DNA of 64,000 nt from Xylona heveae TC161 (GCF_001619985.1 NW_017264195.1:1860001-1924000); one strand, 5' to 3'. Shown: positions 35,001 through 45,771, counted from the stretch's first letter. The notes: a model not told the origin generated them from the sequence alone. A program made the numbers and translations.

Positions 35001-36778
35001 TCCACCTTTCCGCGGCTCCCAGGCCGATCATTGGATTTCCGTCTGCGGTAGTGATGCTTGCGTGGAGCATCTCTGGCAGTTGTTCCAGGCTCAAAACAAT
35101 CTTTGCATACACCGATGTATTCGGTATATTCCTCATACTGCGCAACTCCCTCCCTGTCCTTCCAGAACTCTACAAACTTTTCCAACGGCCCCTTTCGCCG
35201 AGTCTGCAATGCCATTGCGCCATGGCTATAGCCGTTCAATGCGACATTTCCAGAACCGGCAGACCCTGCCATTCCAAGAGCGGTACTGCCATAAATCGGC
35301 GTAGTAGCCGCGTATGAAAGCTGTCCCGGCCGCGGAGGTTTTGAAGGACGTTGAGCGTCCGGGACGGAATAGACAGGTTGTGATTGCGATGGCTGCGAGG
35401 TCGAGGTATAGCCGGCGGCGTTCATCCCAGACTGAGAGTTACCGTGACTGTGTGATGAATGATGGCCCAGATAGTACCCTGTGGCCGCTCCAGCCGCCGC
35501 GGCGCCTAGGGTGGGGATCGCGGGTGCGGATGACGAATGATGGACAGTAGGACTGGCACCAGGTGGGGCAGAGGAGACTGTGGAATACATATTTGGCGGC
35601 GCTGGCCCTTGAGAATAGGAAACTTCGTCGTTGAATGAACTGCTCCCAGCGTGATGGCTAGCAGAATGCGCAAGGTTGGATGCGGCATATCCGGCGCTCC
35701 CTGTCAGAGCGGCTGCTGCGCTGCCAGACATACTCGGAGGGGTCGGTTTGGATGGCCTTGTCGGCCTGTTGCTTGACGATACTGGCGTTGAAGACGTTGG
35801 CCGCAAGCTTTGAAGATTGGCGCCGTCATTGAAAAAATCTGCTGCAGCACCGACCCCTCCCAGAGCGGATGGTTCTATAGGCGGCGCACTCAACGGGGAT
35901 GCCGCCTGAAGGTGAGGCTGGGCGCCAACAATGAGTGAGGGCGGCTGTGGTCTCACACCAGGCTGCTCAGCAACAGATTCTCCATGATCACCATAGTAAT
36001 CAGCCGCAAGACCTGGTCCACCTTCGGCGAAACTGAGCGGCGGTCGATAGGGCGCGGCATATTGAGCGGGGTCTTGTCCAGGAAATTGGTCGGTTATATG
36101 CGATGATAATTGTGAATACGTATGTGTACTTGGAGCTGGAATGCTCTGTTGAGCAGGCGACGAGGTCACCGCTGGTTCCTCGTACGCAGTCATGTATTCG
36201 TAGCCCGCTGCATTAGGTGCGCGGCTCTCGGCATAGTCAATGCTGCTCATACCGCGTTCCCTGTCATCCTCTCCTAGCCCTCTTTTAAGTCTATCTCGGC
36301 TCTGCCACTGCAACTCCTGTATTCGAGCCGGACTTCTTGAACGTTCACGTCGATGCTGTCTCCGCTCGCGGCTTGGAGAACGCTCCGAGCGCCGTCCGCT
36401 CTTGGCACTTCTTACTGCATAATAAGATCCACCGCGAGACTCAATTCGCGACGTATTCTTCGAGAGGCCAGAAGAGGACCTGTCGCGTCGGGTCTCTCGG
36501 TCAACACGATTGCTCGGAGCGGTTGCGTAAGAGGCAATTGATGGAGATTCTGGCGAATAATAGCTAGATCGCGATCGTGGGACAGTGGCAGAGGCTGATC
36601 GACTATGGCCGCGATCATCACTGCGAGATGGTTTATATGCAGAGGGCGAGGAGACAACGGATCCGGAGCGATGTCTCGAGGATGAATGTGTCGAACGCTT
36701 GCCGACTTGCGAGATCTCTTCGTCCCGGTCGCGCAATGACCTACTTGAGGGAGACCTTCCTAGCAATCGACTCCACAT
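17081..36778 (-). CDS. lah: Leashin (Woronin body tether; 'involucrin repeat protein'), predicted 6492 aa
   Basis: Four exons on the minus strand: 30326-36778, 18815-30256, 17751-18729 and 17081-17685. The introns (69, 85 and 65 nt) are all canonical; the first keeps the frame open. Leashin links Woronin bodies, the peroxisome-derived plugs of septal pores, to the cell cortex and septum. Order of parts: a Ser/Arg-rich N-terminus from MWSRLLGRSPSS; a conserved segment near residues 530-660 with C-K-D-C-F-E and GTTARDAPRKHHYRRRK; a long disordered Ser/Pro/Glu region; a 12 x 20-residue repeat array at about 2258-2497; an acidic linker with eleven lysine-rich blocks at about 2120-5160; then SPSRPPSIVRRRQSMQIMD, a coiled coil at about 5995-6175, and a globular C-terminal domain (QKLCQHVQQWVLRFSKFSD ... 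AVHRWRATTLTLLSKRP). From family knowledge, the N-terminal part binds the Woronin body side and the C-terminal part anchors at the septal pore or cortex. The length is above what I recall for Aspergillus leashins (5000-5700 residues). Confidence 0.9.
23626..23649 (-). repeat. In-frame CAG/CTG tract coding poly-Ala in leashin
   Basis: A run of eight GCA codons (CTG on the + strand) codes the alanine run after a lysine block (KKQRAAAAAAAAEVES). It is a trinucleotide repeat likely to vary in length between strains. Confidence 0.8.
29219..29938 (-). repeat. Leashin 20-residue repeat array (12 units of 60 bp)
   Basis: Twelve tandem 60-bp units code for the consensus DLPSLPxxRPTSPIEVGxxx. The first reads IFPSLPASRSTSPIAVGSVK. 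The central eight are well kept; the last three drift (ELPFSSESRPTTPIEMQQAA, then DLSPTTEHRPTSPNSNDRLK). The S/T-P pairs are possible proline-directed phosphorylation sites. Period and frame are exact with no indels. Confidence 0.9.
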
Positions 36779-38134
36779 ACTTGCAGATAAATAAAATTAT
36801 GAATTAAAGTGATGAGTAGACATGAAAAGGCATAAGCGTGTATCGTGACGGAAATCTCTGAGCGCTAATGATCATGTCTATTGCAAATCATGAGCGAGCT
36901 GCGACATGATACACAAAAAGGGTAAACAACATCAAGTCATGTATGCGCGAATGGAGATTCGTCAATCGTCATGCTCAAATACAGTGAGGGTATATGCAAA
37001 GCCAAATCATAAAATCGTCAAAGATTTTGGAAACTTTAGAAAAGTTCATGCAAAAATGAAAGGAAGAGTGGTTGGCGATGAAGAGATCGATCGAAGGCAA
37101 AAGGGAAAAGAAAGCGGCAAGAAGTGCATGGGGGGCGTGGTAGTGAGGTTTCCCCCATGCTGTGTTGTGGTTGGGTGAAGGGTGAGTCGGTGAAGGCGAT
37201 CGGGTCACTAGCCGGGGAGGGAGCAGGTGGAGGCTGGGACGCCAACGGAGATTGACTCGAATGTAGCCAACCACGGTCCGAGCCGCCTCTCGGATCCTGA
37301 GTTGTACGCAGCTGAAATGCTGCTGCTGGTCACGGCTCGACGCAAATTTAGTCGAATGGATGCTCATCATCATTTCACCAGCTTCGTGAAAGGTCGTCTC
37401 GCCTGCATCGTCCTTCAATGGTGTTTTCATTGGAGGATGACTTGCATCGGTAAGTGAACAGACCACGCGTACCAAATGACTTACCCTTCAGGTAACCCCT
37501 CCAATCACAACGATAATGACTTTATCCCTTGCCGGCATTGCGGACATTCTGCAACGTTGATATCGACTCGTTTGAAAAATCATCGCAAAGAGAAAACGAA
37601 ATGACACTTTTGCAAGAAATAAGATGGCGTCTCAAGACGGGGTTTTTTTCTAAGTGATGAGGGAAGCTTGTTTTATAATATGATAAACATAGTGTTTGAG
37701 CTTTGTAAGAAGCTTCAAAATGGCGCATCTGATATAAAAATACCGCAAGCAAAAAGTTTCTCAAACATTGAAAAAATAAATAAAAATAAAAATAAAAATT
37801 GGTTTAAAGCAACTCTTAAAGAGGGCGACAAATGCCCAAACCATTTTAAAACTGATATAGCTCAATGGCGTGACCTCATAGGAGATCTATTCACATTTAT
37901 GTGCCCGAACTTCAAAAATTCCGGAATTCACCCTTTTCGAATGCATGCTGAATGTACCACGACCGATTAAATGAATCCAGCGCCCCGTTACAACGCCTAA
38001 TTAAAGTAATGCTGATGTCCGGATAAGAAAATGGAAGGAAGGCGCGGATAATCGAGAATCCCTGGAGAGCCCCATTGGTAGAATAAAGCGAGAAAGGAAA
38101 TGACTATGACCGTTATGCTCTCAGAAAACCCAGT
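36779..38134. other. Intergenic region between leashin start and CstF-64 3' end
   Basis: These 1.36 kb should carry the leashin promoter (adjacent to 36778) and the CstF-64 3' UTR (adjacent to 38135). The part at about 37560-37980 is clearly more AT-rich than its surroundings and holds a 96-codon ORF from an ATG at 37680. That ORF is lysine/asparagine-rich with no recognised domain and is not annotated as a gene. The remaining short ORFs overlap each other in several frames. Confidence 0.55.
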
Positions 38135-39153
38135 TCAACTGGGCACGCCCATCAGTTGTTGTCGTAGCTGCATGATCTGAGCACGTTCAAGAGGAGGCAA
38201 TGCCTGGAGTTGATCTGGCGTCATTGACAAAACCTGCTGTATCAAAGCCTTCTGCTCAGGTGGAAATGCGGCTAGAGCAGGTGGGGGTGGCGGAAACGCC
38301 TGATTTTGCAAGGGCGGAGTAGCGACCTGTGCTGGACCAGACACCGGCGGGAAAGGCGAATAGCTTTGGGGAAAAGGCTGAAACTGCTGGGCTCCAGGAA
38401 ACTGAGGCACAGGCGGTGGGGGCGGGAACTGAGCAGCTTGAACAGGTTGGGGGGTAGACTGCTGCGCTGGAGGCTGCTCCACAACTGATGCAAGTGCTTG
38501 CGTATCCACAAGGCCCATGAGAAGTAGAGCTTGGAAAATGGCGTAGCTCAACTGGGGTGCCTGTTTAAGTAGCTCCGTCGCCTTGGTAGGATCGGCCATG
38601 ACAAGTGACTTCATCTGAGTGAGAATGTCCAGTAGCTGAGTCGGCGGAAGCGTTGAAAGAGTTCTCGAAATAGCATCAGGGCAAGTGAGGTTCGGTGCGA
38701 GATCTACTCCAGGCGGTAGTGGGGGAAGGATGGCGGTCTGTGGAGGAGGCGGGGGAGGTCCGGATAGACTCGCACCGTTGGGGATTGGTGGGAATTGAGG
38801 AGTATATCCTGCGGGAGCCGCATCGTCATCCTGTCCATCCGGCCGTGAAAAGTCCACCCTCAACTTGCGACCCATTATTTCGTAGTCATTGAGGTTGCGA
38901 ACGGCCGAAGCGGCGGCATCCGCGTCGGAGAACTCGGCGAATCCAAAGCCTTTTGGCTGGCCGGTGTCTTTGTCATGAATCAATCTGAATCCCAAGACCT
39001 GACCGACAGTGCTGAATGTATGAATGATTTGTTCCTCGCTCAACCCTTTCAAAGTTAGTGCTCAGTGTAGAGAAGACATTCAAATGTCGAATTACCATAT
39101 GGTATGTTGCCAATAAAGATGACCCTTCCGGCCTTTTCTTTATCAAGAGGCAT
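38135..39153 (-). CDS. Cleavage stimulation factor subunit CstF-64 / Rna15 homologue, 322 aa
   Basis: Two exons, 39096-39153 and 38135-39045, flank a 50-nt intron whose branch motif (CACTAAC) sits very close to its AAAG acceptor. The protein starts MPLDKEKAGRVIFIGNIPYG. An N-terminal RRM at residues 11-90 has RNP2 (VIFIGNIPY) and RNP1 (KGFGFAEF). A hinge at about 135-200 (CPDAISRTLSTLPPTQLLDI) is the region that binds CstF-77/Rna14 in this family. A Pro/Gln-rich linker follows, and the C-terminal three-helix domain closes the protein (MTPDQLQALPPLERAQIMQL). In fungi this is Rna15 of cleavage factor IA, which recognises U/GU-rich or A-rich elements near poly(A) sites in the nucleus. It is shorter than animal CstF-64 and lacks the MEARA repeats. 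It is divergent from prohibitin-2. Confidence 0.92.
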
Positions 39154-39539
39154 GATGCCTACAAAGGGTTCTTGAGAGACTCAGAAGCCTTCGAAATGAA
39201 GGCCTGTACAGCGTTTAAGCGGGATGTATAAGGTTCTAAAAGGAGCTGGCGCCCTATAAAACAATCCTCAAAGGCTGAATCGACGCATTGATGCCAATTG
39301 TAAAGCAACCCCAGAGCTTCGCGGGAGCGATACGCTGTGATTGGTGACTTAGCCGACCGGGGCAAAATAGACTAGTGATACCATTCGCAGTAATGATGCC
39401 TTCTCCATCGCCCGCAAGCACCTCACAAGTCATCAAACTCGATACTTCCTCCTCGATCAACGGCGCGGTCATAAGACGACAGTCGAATAAACCAAGAAGT
39501 TTGGTACCTGTGGCTGTTGAGCCTCCACTGTGAAAAACG
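39154..39539. promoter_or_regulatory. 386-bp divergent promoter, CstF-64 / prohibitin-2
   Basis: The start codons of the two flanking genes face away from each other across this interval, so it must serve both. Short ORFs inside run in several frames without family features. No specific binding site can be named. Confidence 0.65.
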
Positions 39540-40687
39540 ATGGCGAGAGATCCTCGTGAGACTTGGGCGAAGCTCCAGCAGACCTTGCAGACTGCTCAAC
39601 AGCAAGGCAAGCGTGGATTTGGAGGCGGTCCTCCCAAGAGCTTTTTCGCTGGAATTGGTGGATTGGTTCTCCTTGGTGGTGCCGTGGTTGTTGCAAACAA
39701 TGCCTTGTTCAACGGTATGTACGATCTCGAGGGAACTAGGAGCTCTCATGAGCTATCCCTCCCGTGGCGGCGCGTGGGTCTTCCAAAGTTGAATAGCAAT
39801 GCTGACAACAGTTTGACACAGTCGATGGTGGTCACCGTGCTATTAAGTACACAAGAGCAGGGGGTGTCAAGAAGGAGATTTACAATGAGGGTAGGTCCTT
39901 TTCTTTTCATGCTTACAAAAGTCCTCCAACTGATGCAATTTAGGAACGCATTTCCGCATCCCATGGTTCGAAACCCCCATTACCTATGATGTTCGTGCAA
40001 AGCCTCGCAATGTTGCCTCCCTTACTGGCACGAAAGATCTGCAGATGGTCAACATTACCTGCCGTGTGTTGTCAAGGCCGCGAGTCGATGCTCTGCCTCA
40101 GATTTACCGGACCCTAGGCACAGACTACGATGAAAGAGTGCTTCCTTCTATCGTCAACGAAGTGCTGAAGAGCGTCGTGGCGCAATTCAATGCTAGCCAA
40201 TTGATTACGCAGCGAGAAAGTGTTAGTCGGCTCGTGAGGGACAACCTCGTCCGAAGAGCTGCCCGGTTCAACATCATGTTGGACGACGTTTCGCTCACTG
40301 TATGTTGAGGACCTAATTCCCATGCTGTTATAAATTGCTAACTAGATCGTAAAGCACCTCGCTTTCTCCCCTGAGTTCACTGCTGCCGTCGAGGCAAAGC
40401 AGGTGGCACAACAAGAAGCTCAGCGTGCTGCCTTCCTGGTTGACAAGGCACGGCAAGAGAAGCAAGCCATGGTTGTCCGTGCCCAGGGTGAGGCTCGTTC
40501 AGCACAACTCATTGGAGATGCGATTAAGCACTCCACGACATACGTCGACCTTAAGCGGATCGAGAACGCTCGCGCCATTGCCAGCATTCTCCAGGAGGCT
40601 GGTGGCCGGAACAAGCTCTACCTTGATTCGGATGTGTTGGGCCTCAACGTCAATGATGTGTCAAAGGCTACAAATGCGAAGAAATAA
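39540..40687 (+). CDS. phb2: Prohibitin-2, 313 aa
   Basis: Four exons: 39540-39714, 39822-39890, 39944-40299 and 40346-40687. The introns are 107, 53 and 46 nt; the last has CTAAC directly against its TAG acceptor. The start [20 protein letters not shown] is followed by a membrane segment at about 35-54 ([20 protein letters not shown]). Then come the SPFH/PHB domain ([20 protein letters not shown] ... [19 protein letters not shown]) and a C-terminal coiled coil ([20 protein letters not shown]). Prohibitins Phb1 and Phb2 form alternating ring assemblies in the mitochondrial inner membrane that act in protein stability and cristae organisation. The length agrees with yeast Phb2 (310). The [22 protein letters not shown] and YNEG-THFRIP junctions confirm the splices. 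Confidence 0.96.
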
Positions 40688-41197
40688 ATCAATCGTGGGG
40701 TTTAAAAAAATATGTTCTTCTTGCACCTTCTTCACGGTGTTGAAATTTCAGCGTTGCGCAGAATCTCCAATCTTTAGCAAAAGGATTTCTCCTCCATGTA
40801 TTAAATTAGGTCTCAGGTATTTTATCACGCATAGTTCTTACAGGGGGATATTTGGAATATTTATTTAGTATACTACATCAGCTGTTGACCTGCTACAATG
40901 GCACGTAATATGGTGTATATCAAACTTAGAGGAGCTGAATGAGAGCTGGATGGTCTCTGCATTGAGCAGCTTTTACAATCACAAGGGTTGACCAGCTATC
41001 TAATAAAACTCGAGTCATTGAAAGATGTACTGGCCATTAGCGCCCACATTCACTCGAGATCAGCCGCTTTGATCTCCTTTTTGCATTATGGCAAGCTTCC
41101 TCAACTCTGTGCCAGATCTTCGCCTCCAACGAACTGCGTACTTGGCTTGATTGACCCTGCCGCATCAACATCACTGAACCTCGGCTAATCTATCAAG
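40688..41197. other. Intergenic region, prohibitin-2 to NEDD8
   Basis: This 510-bp interval should hold the prohibitin 3' UTR and the NEDD8 promoter. The first 250 bp are AT-rich. No gene or repeat is supported. Confidence 0.6.
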
Positions 41198-42209
41198 ATG
41201 GGCAGTCGTGTTTCGGTGCACCGCAGGAGCCACCTCCGCCGTCGCCAAGGGTCTCAGCGTATTCGCTCAGAGTCCGCCGTCAATCTAGTCACGAATAACT
41301 TGACCGTGCCAGCAGCCGAAGAGCCCGGAATACAACCCGAGACCTCTAAGCTTCCAGTTCCTCCTTCCCCCGAGCCTGTCAAGATGCGCCTTAAGTAAGT
41401 TCATTCCAAAACCCATTTTCTTTCCATTTGTCATATTCCAAGCTTTATCCAGGCATCGGATTGCTCTAGGAGCTTCTCATGGCGGGGTACGTGGGGTCGA
41501 GCTCTGATGAGCTCGTGGAGCATCTGTGAGGGATTGCTCCAAGCTCCTTATGCCAATGAGAATGTTTACTAGTAGCCCGGAAGTTTACAAAGGCAACTAG
41601 CATGGGTTAGGCTAACATTATACGTTTACAATTCACAGCGTTCGCACCCTCACCGGCAAAGAGATTGCCATTGACGACATCGAAAAGACTCACAAGGTAC
41701 GAATGAATCCCACTCTTCCAAACCTTCGGTTTCAGATCCGTTTCTCGCATGTCAAGCTCGAGAATAAATCATATTCGCATTCTGGCTTATCTGGTTTCAT
41801 CTCCCATTTTGCTGTACGACCAGCGAAACTGCCAGACGGCGCTTTATAATTGATAACAGCAGGCTGACCTAGCATCTGTCACGTCAATAGGTCTCATACG
41901 TCAAGGAGAAGGTCGAGGAGCAAGAGGGCATTCCCCCAGTCCAACAGCGACTTATCTATGGCGGAAAACAAATGTGCGTTTATCAGCCTCTTCAGATTTT
42001 TATGTTCTTAACCTACTCCGGGCCGTTTGGCGGCTGCGTCAGAGCTCATTATCCCCTTGCGTACCGCAAATACTTTACGAACGTTTACATGTTCAAAAAC
42101 TGACTTTGTCCTCGTGCATTTCAGGATGGATGATAAAACTGTAGAGGAGTATGGTCTTGAGGGTGGCGCTACGCTGCACTTGGTGCTCGCTCTCCGTGGC
42201 GGCCAGTAA
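41198..42209 (+). CDS. NEDD8/Rub1 ubiquitin-like modifier, with in-frame N-terminal extension (140 aa; conserved core 78 aa)
   Basis: Exons 41198-41394, 41639-41696, 41891-41973 and 42125-42209 join in frame (introns 244, 194 and 151 nt). The ubiquitin fold starts at [20 protein letters not shown] and contains [17 protein letters not shown], a NEDD8-type sequence, and ends in LALRGGQ. Removal of one residue after Gly-Gly by a Yuh1/UCHL3-type protease would give the mature modifier that activates cullin ligases. The conserved start is the ATG at 41384, yet the frame stays open upstream to an ATG at 41198 in good context (AAG before ATG). That adds 62 residues rich in Arg, Ser and Pro ([20 protein letters not shown]). 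Whether the extension is translated cannot be decided from sequence; if only the core is made, the CDS starts at 41384. Confidence 0.9.
41468..41548 (+). repeat. Nested inverted repeats inside NEDD8 intron 1
   Basis: Outer arms AGGAGCTT (41468-41475) and AAGCTCCT (41541-41548) enclose an inner perfect 7-bp stem, CGAGCTC (41498-41504) and GAGCTCG (41509-41515), with a 4-nt TGAT loop. GGATTGCTC also occurs on both sides as a direct repeat. The 244-nt intron is the longest in the window, so the fold may bring its ends together or be regulatory. Confidence 0.6.
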
Positions 42210-42730
42210 AGCTTCATGATATCCATTTTGTTCTCATGGCTTAGCATCCACATGTGCTGTTTCGGCTATTCTAGCATGACCGCTCAACTGACGCCATAAG
42301 TTAGCTATGGCTCTGGGTCTTCCAAGGCGTTTGGGTTGATGAGACCACGAATATCATTATTTCATTTCTGTGGCAGCGAGCAACTGGCGATGGAGCCTAT
42401 GCTACAGCGAGTTGTTGAGATTGCATCATTACGTTCTCGGCTACATATGGTTGACCACGCGGTCTCTTCAATACATATTTCGAATTAGTTTCCGTGAAAA
42501 TCTATGAAAAGAACTGATGCTCTTCGGAAATCAATGGGTTTTCCACACGTTGTCTGCAAATTATACGCTTAAGAGATATGTTCATGGGGTGTTTGACAAC
42601 TCCTAGAAGCCGAACCAACAGCATTGTATTCCCTTTCAACTCTAAATCCATAAACGCCATGGTATAGGCAGAATAAATGCAACATCTGACTCTTATCCTA
42701 AAACCTATGCAATATGAATCGCCAAATCAT
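42210..42730. other. Convergent intergenic region, NEDD8 / elongin A
   Basis: These 521 bp lie between two 3' ends and should contain both terminators and 3' UTRs. No gene or structured element is evident. Confidence 0.6.
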
Positions 42731-44018
42731 TTACGCAGGCCTACGCTTTTTGGCTGGCATAAAGGGGTTCACGGAGGGTCTCTTCCTCTCGATGGGCTCT
42801 CCTTGCGGACGAGGTGGTGGTCTAATAGGTGGTGCCTTGTATGCAGAGCTCGGAAAGGTAGGCCGTGAGTCAGATGGACGCGTAGTGTTTCCTAGAGCGC
42901 TGGAAGGCTTCACGTTGCTTGCAGATATCACAGAGCCGGAAGGCGGGCCAGAACTCTCGATGGGCTTTCCCTGCGCCACAGCCCTTAATCTCCGCTCCCG
43001 CTCTTCACTTGTCATGCCCGTGCCGCCAGCAGACGCCCCCGATCGAGCAACGCTGCCTCTACGTGGGGCATAGATCATAGCAGGTTTAGCATCGGATGCA
43101 GTTGAAGGGTCATTGTATCTAGGCGTCGTTGGCCGGCGATGCTCGTCCAACATCCCACGCGGCACGTGCCTCACTTGCGTCGCTTTATCCGATAGTCTGT
43201 GGGTCGGAGTCGCGAGGACACTTTTGCGGACACTGAATAGCGACATTTCGCGCGCTTCTCGACGAGCCTTTTCCATAACGCTCTTTCCAGTGTTTGTTTT
43301 TGTGCGTGATCCTGTGCCGAAGCTCAAAAGTGATTGATTCCCAGTTCGAACAGTACCCGGGCCTTTTGCCCTGCCACCTTCGACACGCATGCCCCTGTCG
43401 CGCGGTAGCCTGGGGACCGACGAAGGATCGACCACGCGTGATGTATGCTTGGCCTTTTCGGACTTGAGGCCGTCGAAAGCTGCTTTGAGCATTTCCGCAT
43501 CTTTTTCGACTTCAGCCTGGCTTTCGTCTCGTAATTTCTACATATTCGTTAGTAATCTTGCTAGCGATGAGAGAAAAGGAATGCTCCACAATTATTTGAG
43601 GACGCAAAACTTACTTTGTAGACTTTATACCAGTTCTTTGGATTCTTGGGCTCATGGAGTTTCGATTCCCATTGCGGAACGTCCCGCTTGATGAATTCCA
43701 TCCATATCTCCGCGTCGTGTCCACAGATTTGTGGAGAGTTTTCTTCAATGGAGCGCTGAGAAATAAATTATAAGCCAGGAATCGTTCTTTCGGAGGATAT
43801 GCTCGGGAGATTCGTAATGCCCATACCAGTTGCGCGGGGTTCTCTAGCTTGATGAGAACCGGTCTAATCAATTCGTATGGAATGTCCCCGATATCTTGTA
43901 TAGCTGTATAGTTTATTCTGTTAGCACGTGCAATCTTCCTGTATGGGAACAACATCTTACAATTAATGTTTCTTACGCAGGCCTTTCGGGCGAGCTGGTA
44001 TAAGCTTACCGCAGGCAT
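42731..44018 (-). CDS. Elongin A (RNA polymerase II elongation factor SIII subunit A), 360 aa
   Basis: Four exons: 43961-44018, 43827-43903, 43615-43755 and 42731-43537, with introns of 57, 71 and 77 nt. The protein starts MPAVSLYQLARKACVRNIN, then SIQDIGDIPYELIRPVLIKL ENPAQL and SIEENSPQICGHDAEIWMEF, then FIKRDVPQWESK and NWYKVYKKLRDE. This is the elongin A N-terminal domain with its F-box-like helix and BC-box region. The rest is basic and Pro/Arg-rich and ends in MPAKKRRPA, a likely nuclear localisation signal. Elongin A with elongin C stimulates transcript elongation and can form a ubiquitin ligase for stalled RNA polymerase II. It is divergent from THOC7 over 571 bp. Confidence 0.92.
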
Positions 44019-44589
44019 TGCGATACGTAGTGAAGTGCTGGATAAGAATAGGGTATTCTAGGTGGAATTCACGCTGACATAGCCATCTACCCAAATAACT
44101 GAAGAAAACGACAGTATATGTCAAGGGGTAATGCAATGGTGAAGTCGAGTCTTGAGATCAACTAGTAGTCGCCCAGCTGGTCTTTATGTATGCTCGACTG
44201 TGATCGGCGCCCACGTGAAAGGGATATGATGAAAGAAGCGGTTAAGCCAATGACTTGAAATGAAGAGACAAAGAACCCGCGCAAAATCTATATGTGCTGA
44301 TCAAATACTTTTCATAACAAAAATTCGGTGCGAACGAGTTTGAAAGGTAAACAGGATGCTCAAGACTTGATAGCTCATTCACATTCAATTACGTACCGTA
44401 CGGTTACTGATTGTTGCTATGCACGCATGACCCGGAGATTCGATACGGCCGACTTGGGCGACCTTGATGGCAACCTTTGGCAATAATGTCCGTCTTCTAG
44501 GCATTTGGACCGAGGGACACTTCTTCCATTGGTTTGCTATTATTTTTCTTGATACAGTTCAGGGAAGACCCCTCCTTCGCAAGTCAATA
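44019..44589. promoter_or_regulatory. 571-bp divergent promoter, elongin A / THOC7
   Basis: Both neighbouring genes start outward from this interval. An ORF upstream of, and in frame with, the THOC7 start (from about 44464) is open but its residues do not resemble the family, so it is treated as 5' UTR. No named motif is claimed. Confidence 0.6.
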
Positions 44590-45771
44590 ATGTCTGACTA
44601 TTCCCTGCTTGATCAGGCTGATGAAGGTATGCCGATGCTTGGACCTCATTTTTTGATCTCAATTTTGCTGACAACCCGGTGCCCAACTTAAACAGATGGC
44701 CTCCATAAATCGCGTCTTCTCAACGTCGAAGAGAAGCCATACAAACGAATAACCAAACGTCTCCTAACACCCAATTCTCTAATTTACAATCCGCCAAAAT
44801 TTCCACTCACTCCGCCACCAGACGCCTCAGCAGCCGATGAGGCTGCGGCGTCGCAGGAACGGGAAAAACAGAATCAACTTGAAGAGCGCCGTCAATGGCG
44901 AGAAGATGTCCTATTAGACTTTACCGCATTCGAAAGCAGCATAATTCGGACCCAATTTCTTCTTACGAGTAATGCGCAAGAGCGCGAGCGCTATGCAAAG
45001 GAGAAGCTGAAGATTCTGGCCACTGCGCAAGCCGTGAAAGAGAATACGGCCGAGCTACGCCAACAGCTGGAAGAAGCGCAGAAAACGCTTGCGCTGCGGA
45101 AAACCTACGACGATCTCACTGAGAAAATAACGAGTAACCGCATGCTACGGCCCAGAGAAGATCAGCATGCGAACATTGCGAAACTTAATGCCGAGATTGC
45201 TGAGCTGGAGCGAGAGTCTCGCGAGTATGCGCAGACGTGGGCGGAGCGAAGAGAGCAATTTGGTCGTATCATTGAGGAGGGTATGCAGCTGAGACGCATG
45301 ATTAGGGACGAGAAAGAAGAAGCAGAGAGAAGAGAAGGCATGGAAGACCAAGAAGAAGGAGAGGAAGGGGAGGTGGGCGCCCAAAAAGGTGAAGGAAGCA
45401 GTGCGGTGGGCACGCCCAAGCCCGACGCCGAAGGGCTTACTCCGCTGCCGCAAGATGGAGAAGGCTTGACGCCCGCTGCATTGATTATGGATAAACATAG
45501 CCCACCTGGTCAGGCGCCGCTGAGGGGAAGTAGTCGTGCCCCTTCAACTGATCGGGATCGGGACGCTCAGATGCAAGAGTCTCAGGAGACAGAGGATGTC
45601 AGTATGGCGGATCAGGGGCAGACTACGGGAGGAACAGCGACGCCGCAGATCCAAATCACAGAAAATGGAGCACCTGCTACGCCTGCTCCTTCTGGGACAC
45701 TTCCAAACGGAGCGCCGGACAAGCAAACCAATGTCCAGGGAAATTCGGGGGATAGGATGGATATGACGTGA
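44590..45771 (+). CDS. THO complex subunit 7 (THOC7/Mft1-like), 370 aa
   Basis: Two exons, 44590-44626 and 44696-45771, flank a 69-nt intron (GTATGC...AACAG) that splits GAA G | AT GGC. The product starts MSDYSLLDQADEDGLHKSRL, continues LLNVEEKPYKRITKRLLTP, and has a long coiled coil at about residues 60-205 (RRQWREDVLLDFTAFESSII; ENTAELRQQLEEAQKTLAL; NIAKLNAEIAELERESREYA). This is the Tho7 domain. The C-terminal 160 residues are acidic and Pro/Thr-rich and probably disordered. THO couples transcription elongation to mRNA packaging and export in the nucleus. Convergent with tubulin cofactor A; only 193 bp separate the stop codons. Confidence 0.9.

Noticed and set aside
41505-41511. TGATGA inside NEDD8 intron 1 as a C/D-box snoRNA
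   Set aside because: The preceding base does not fit the C box and no D box (CTGA) or terminal stem is placed correctly.
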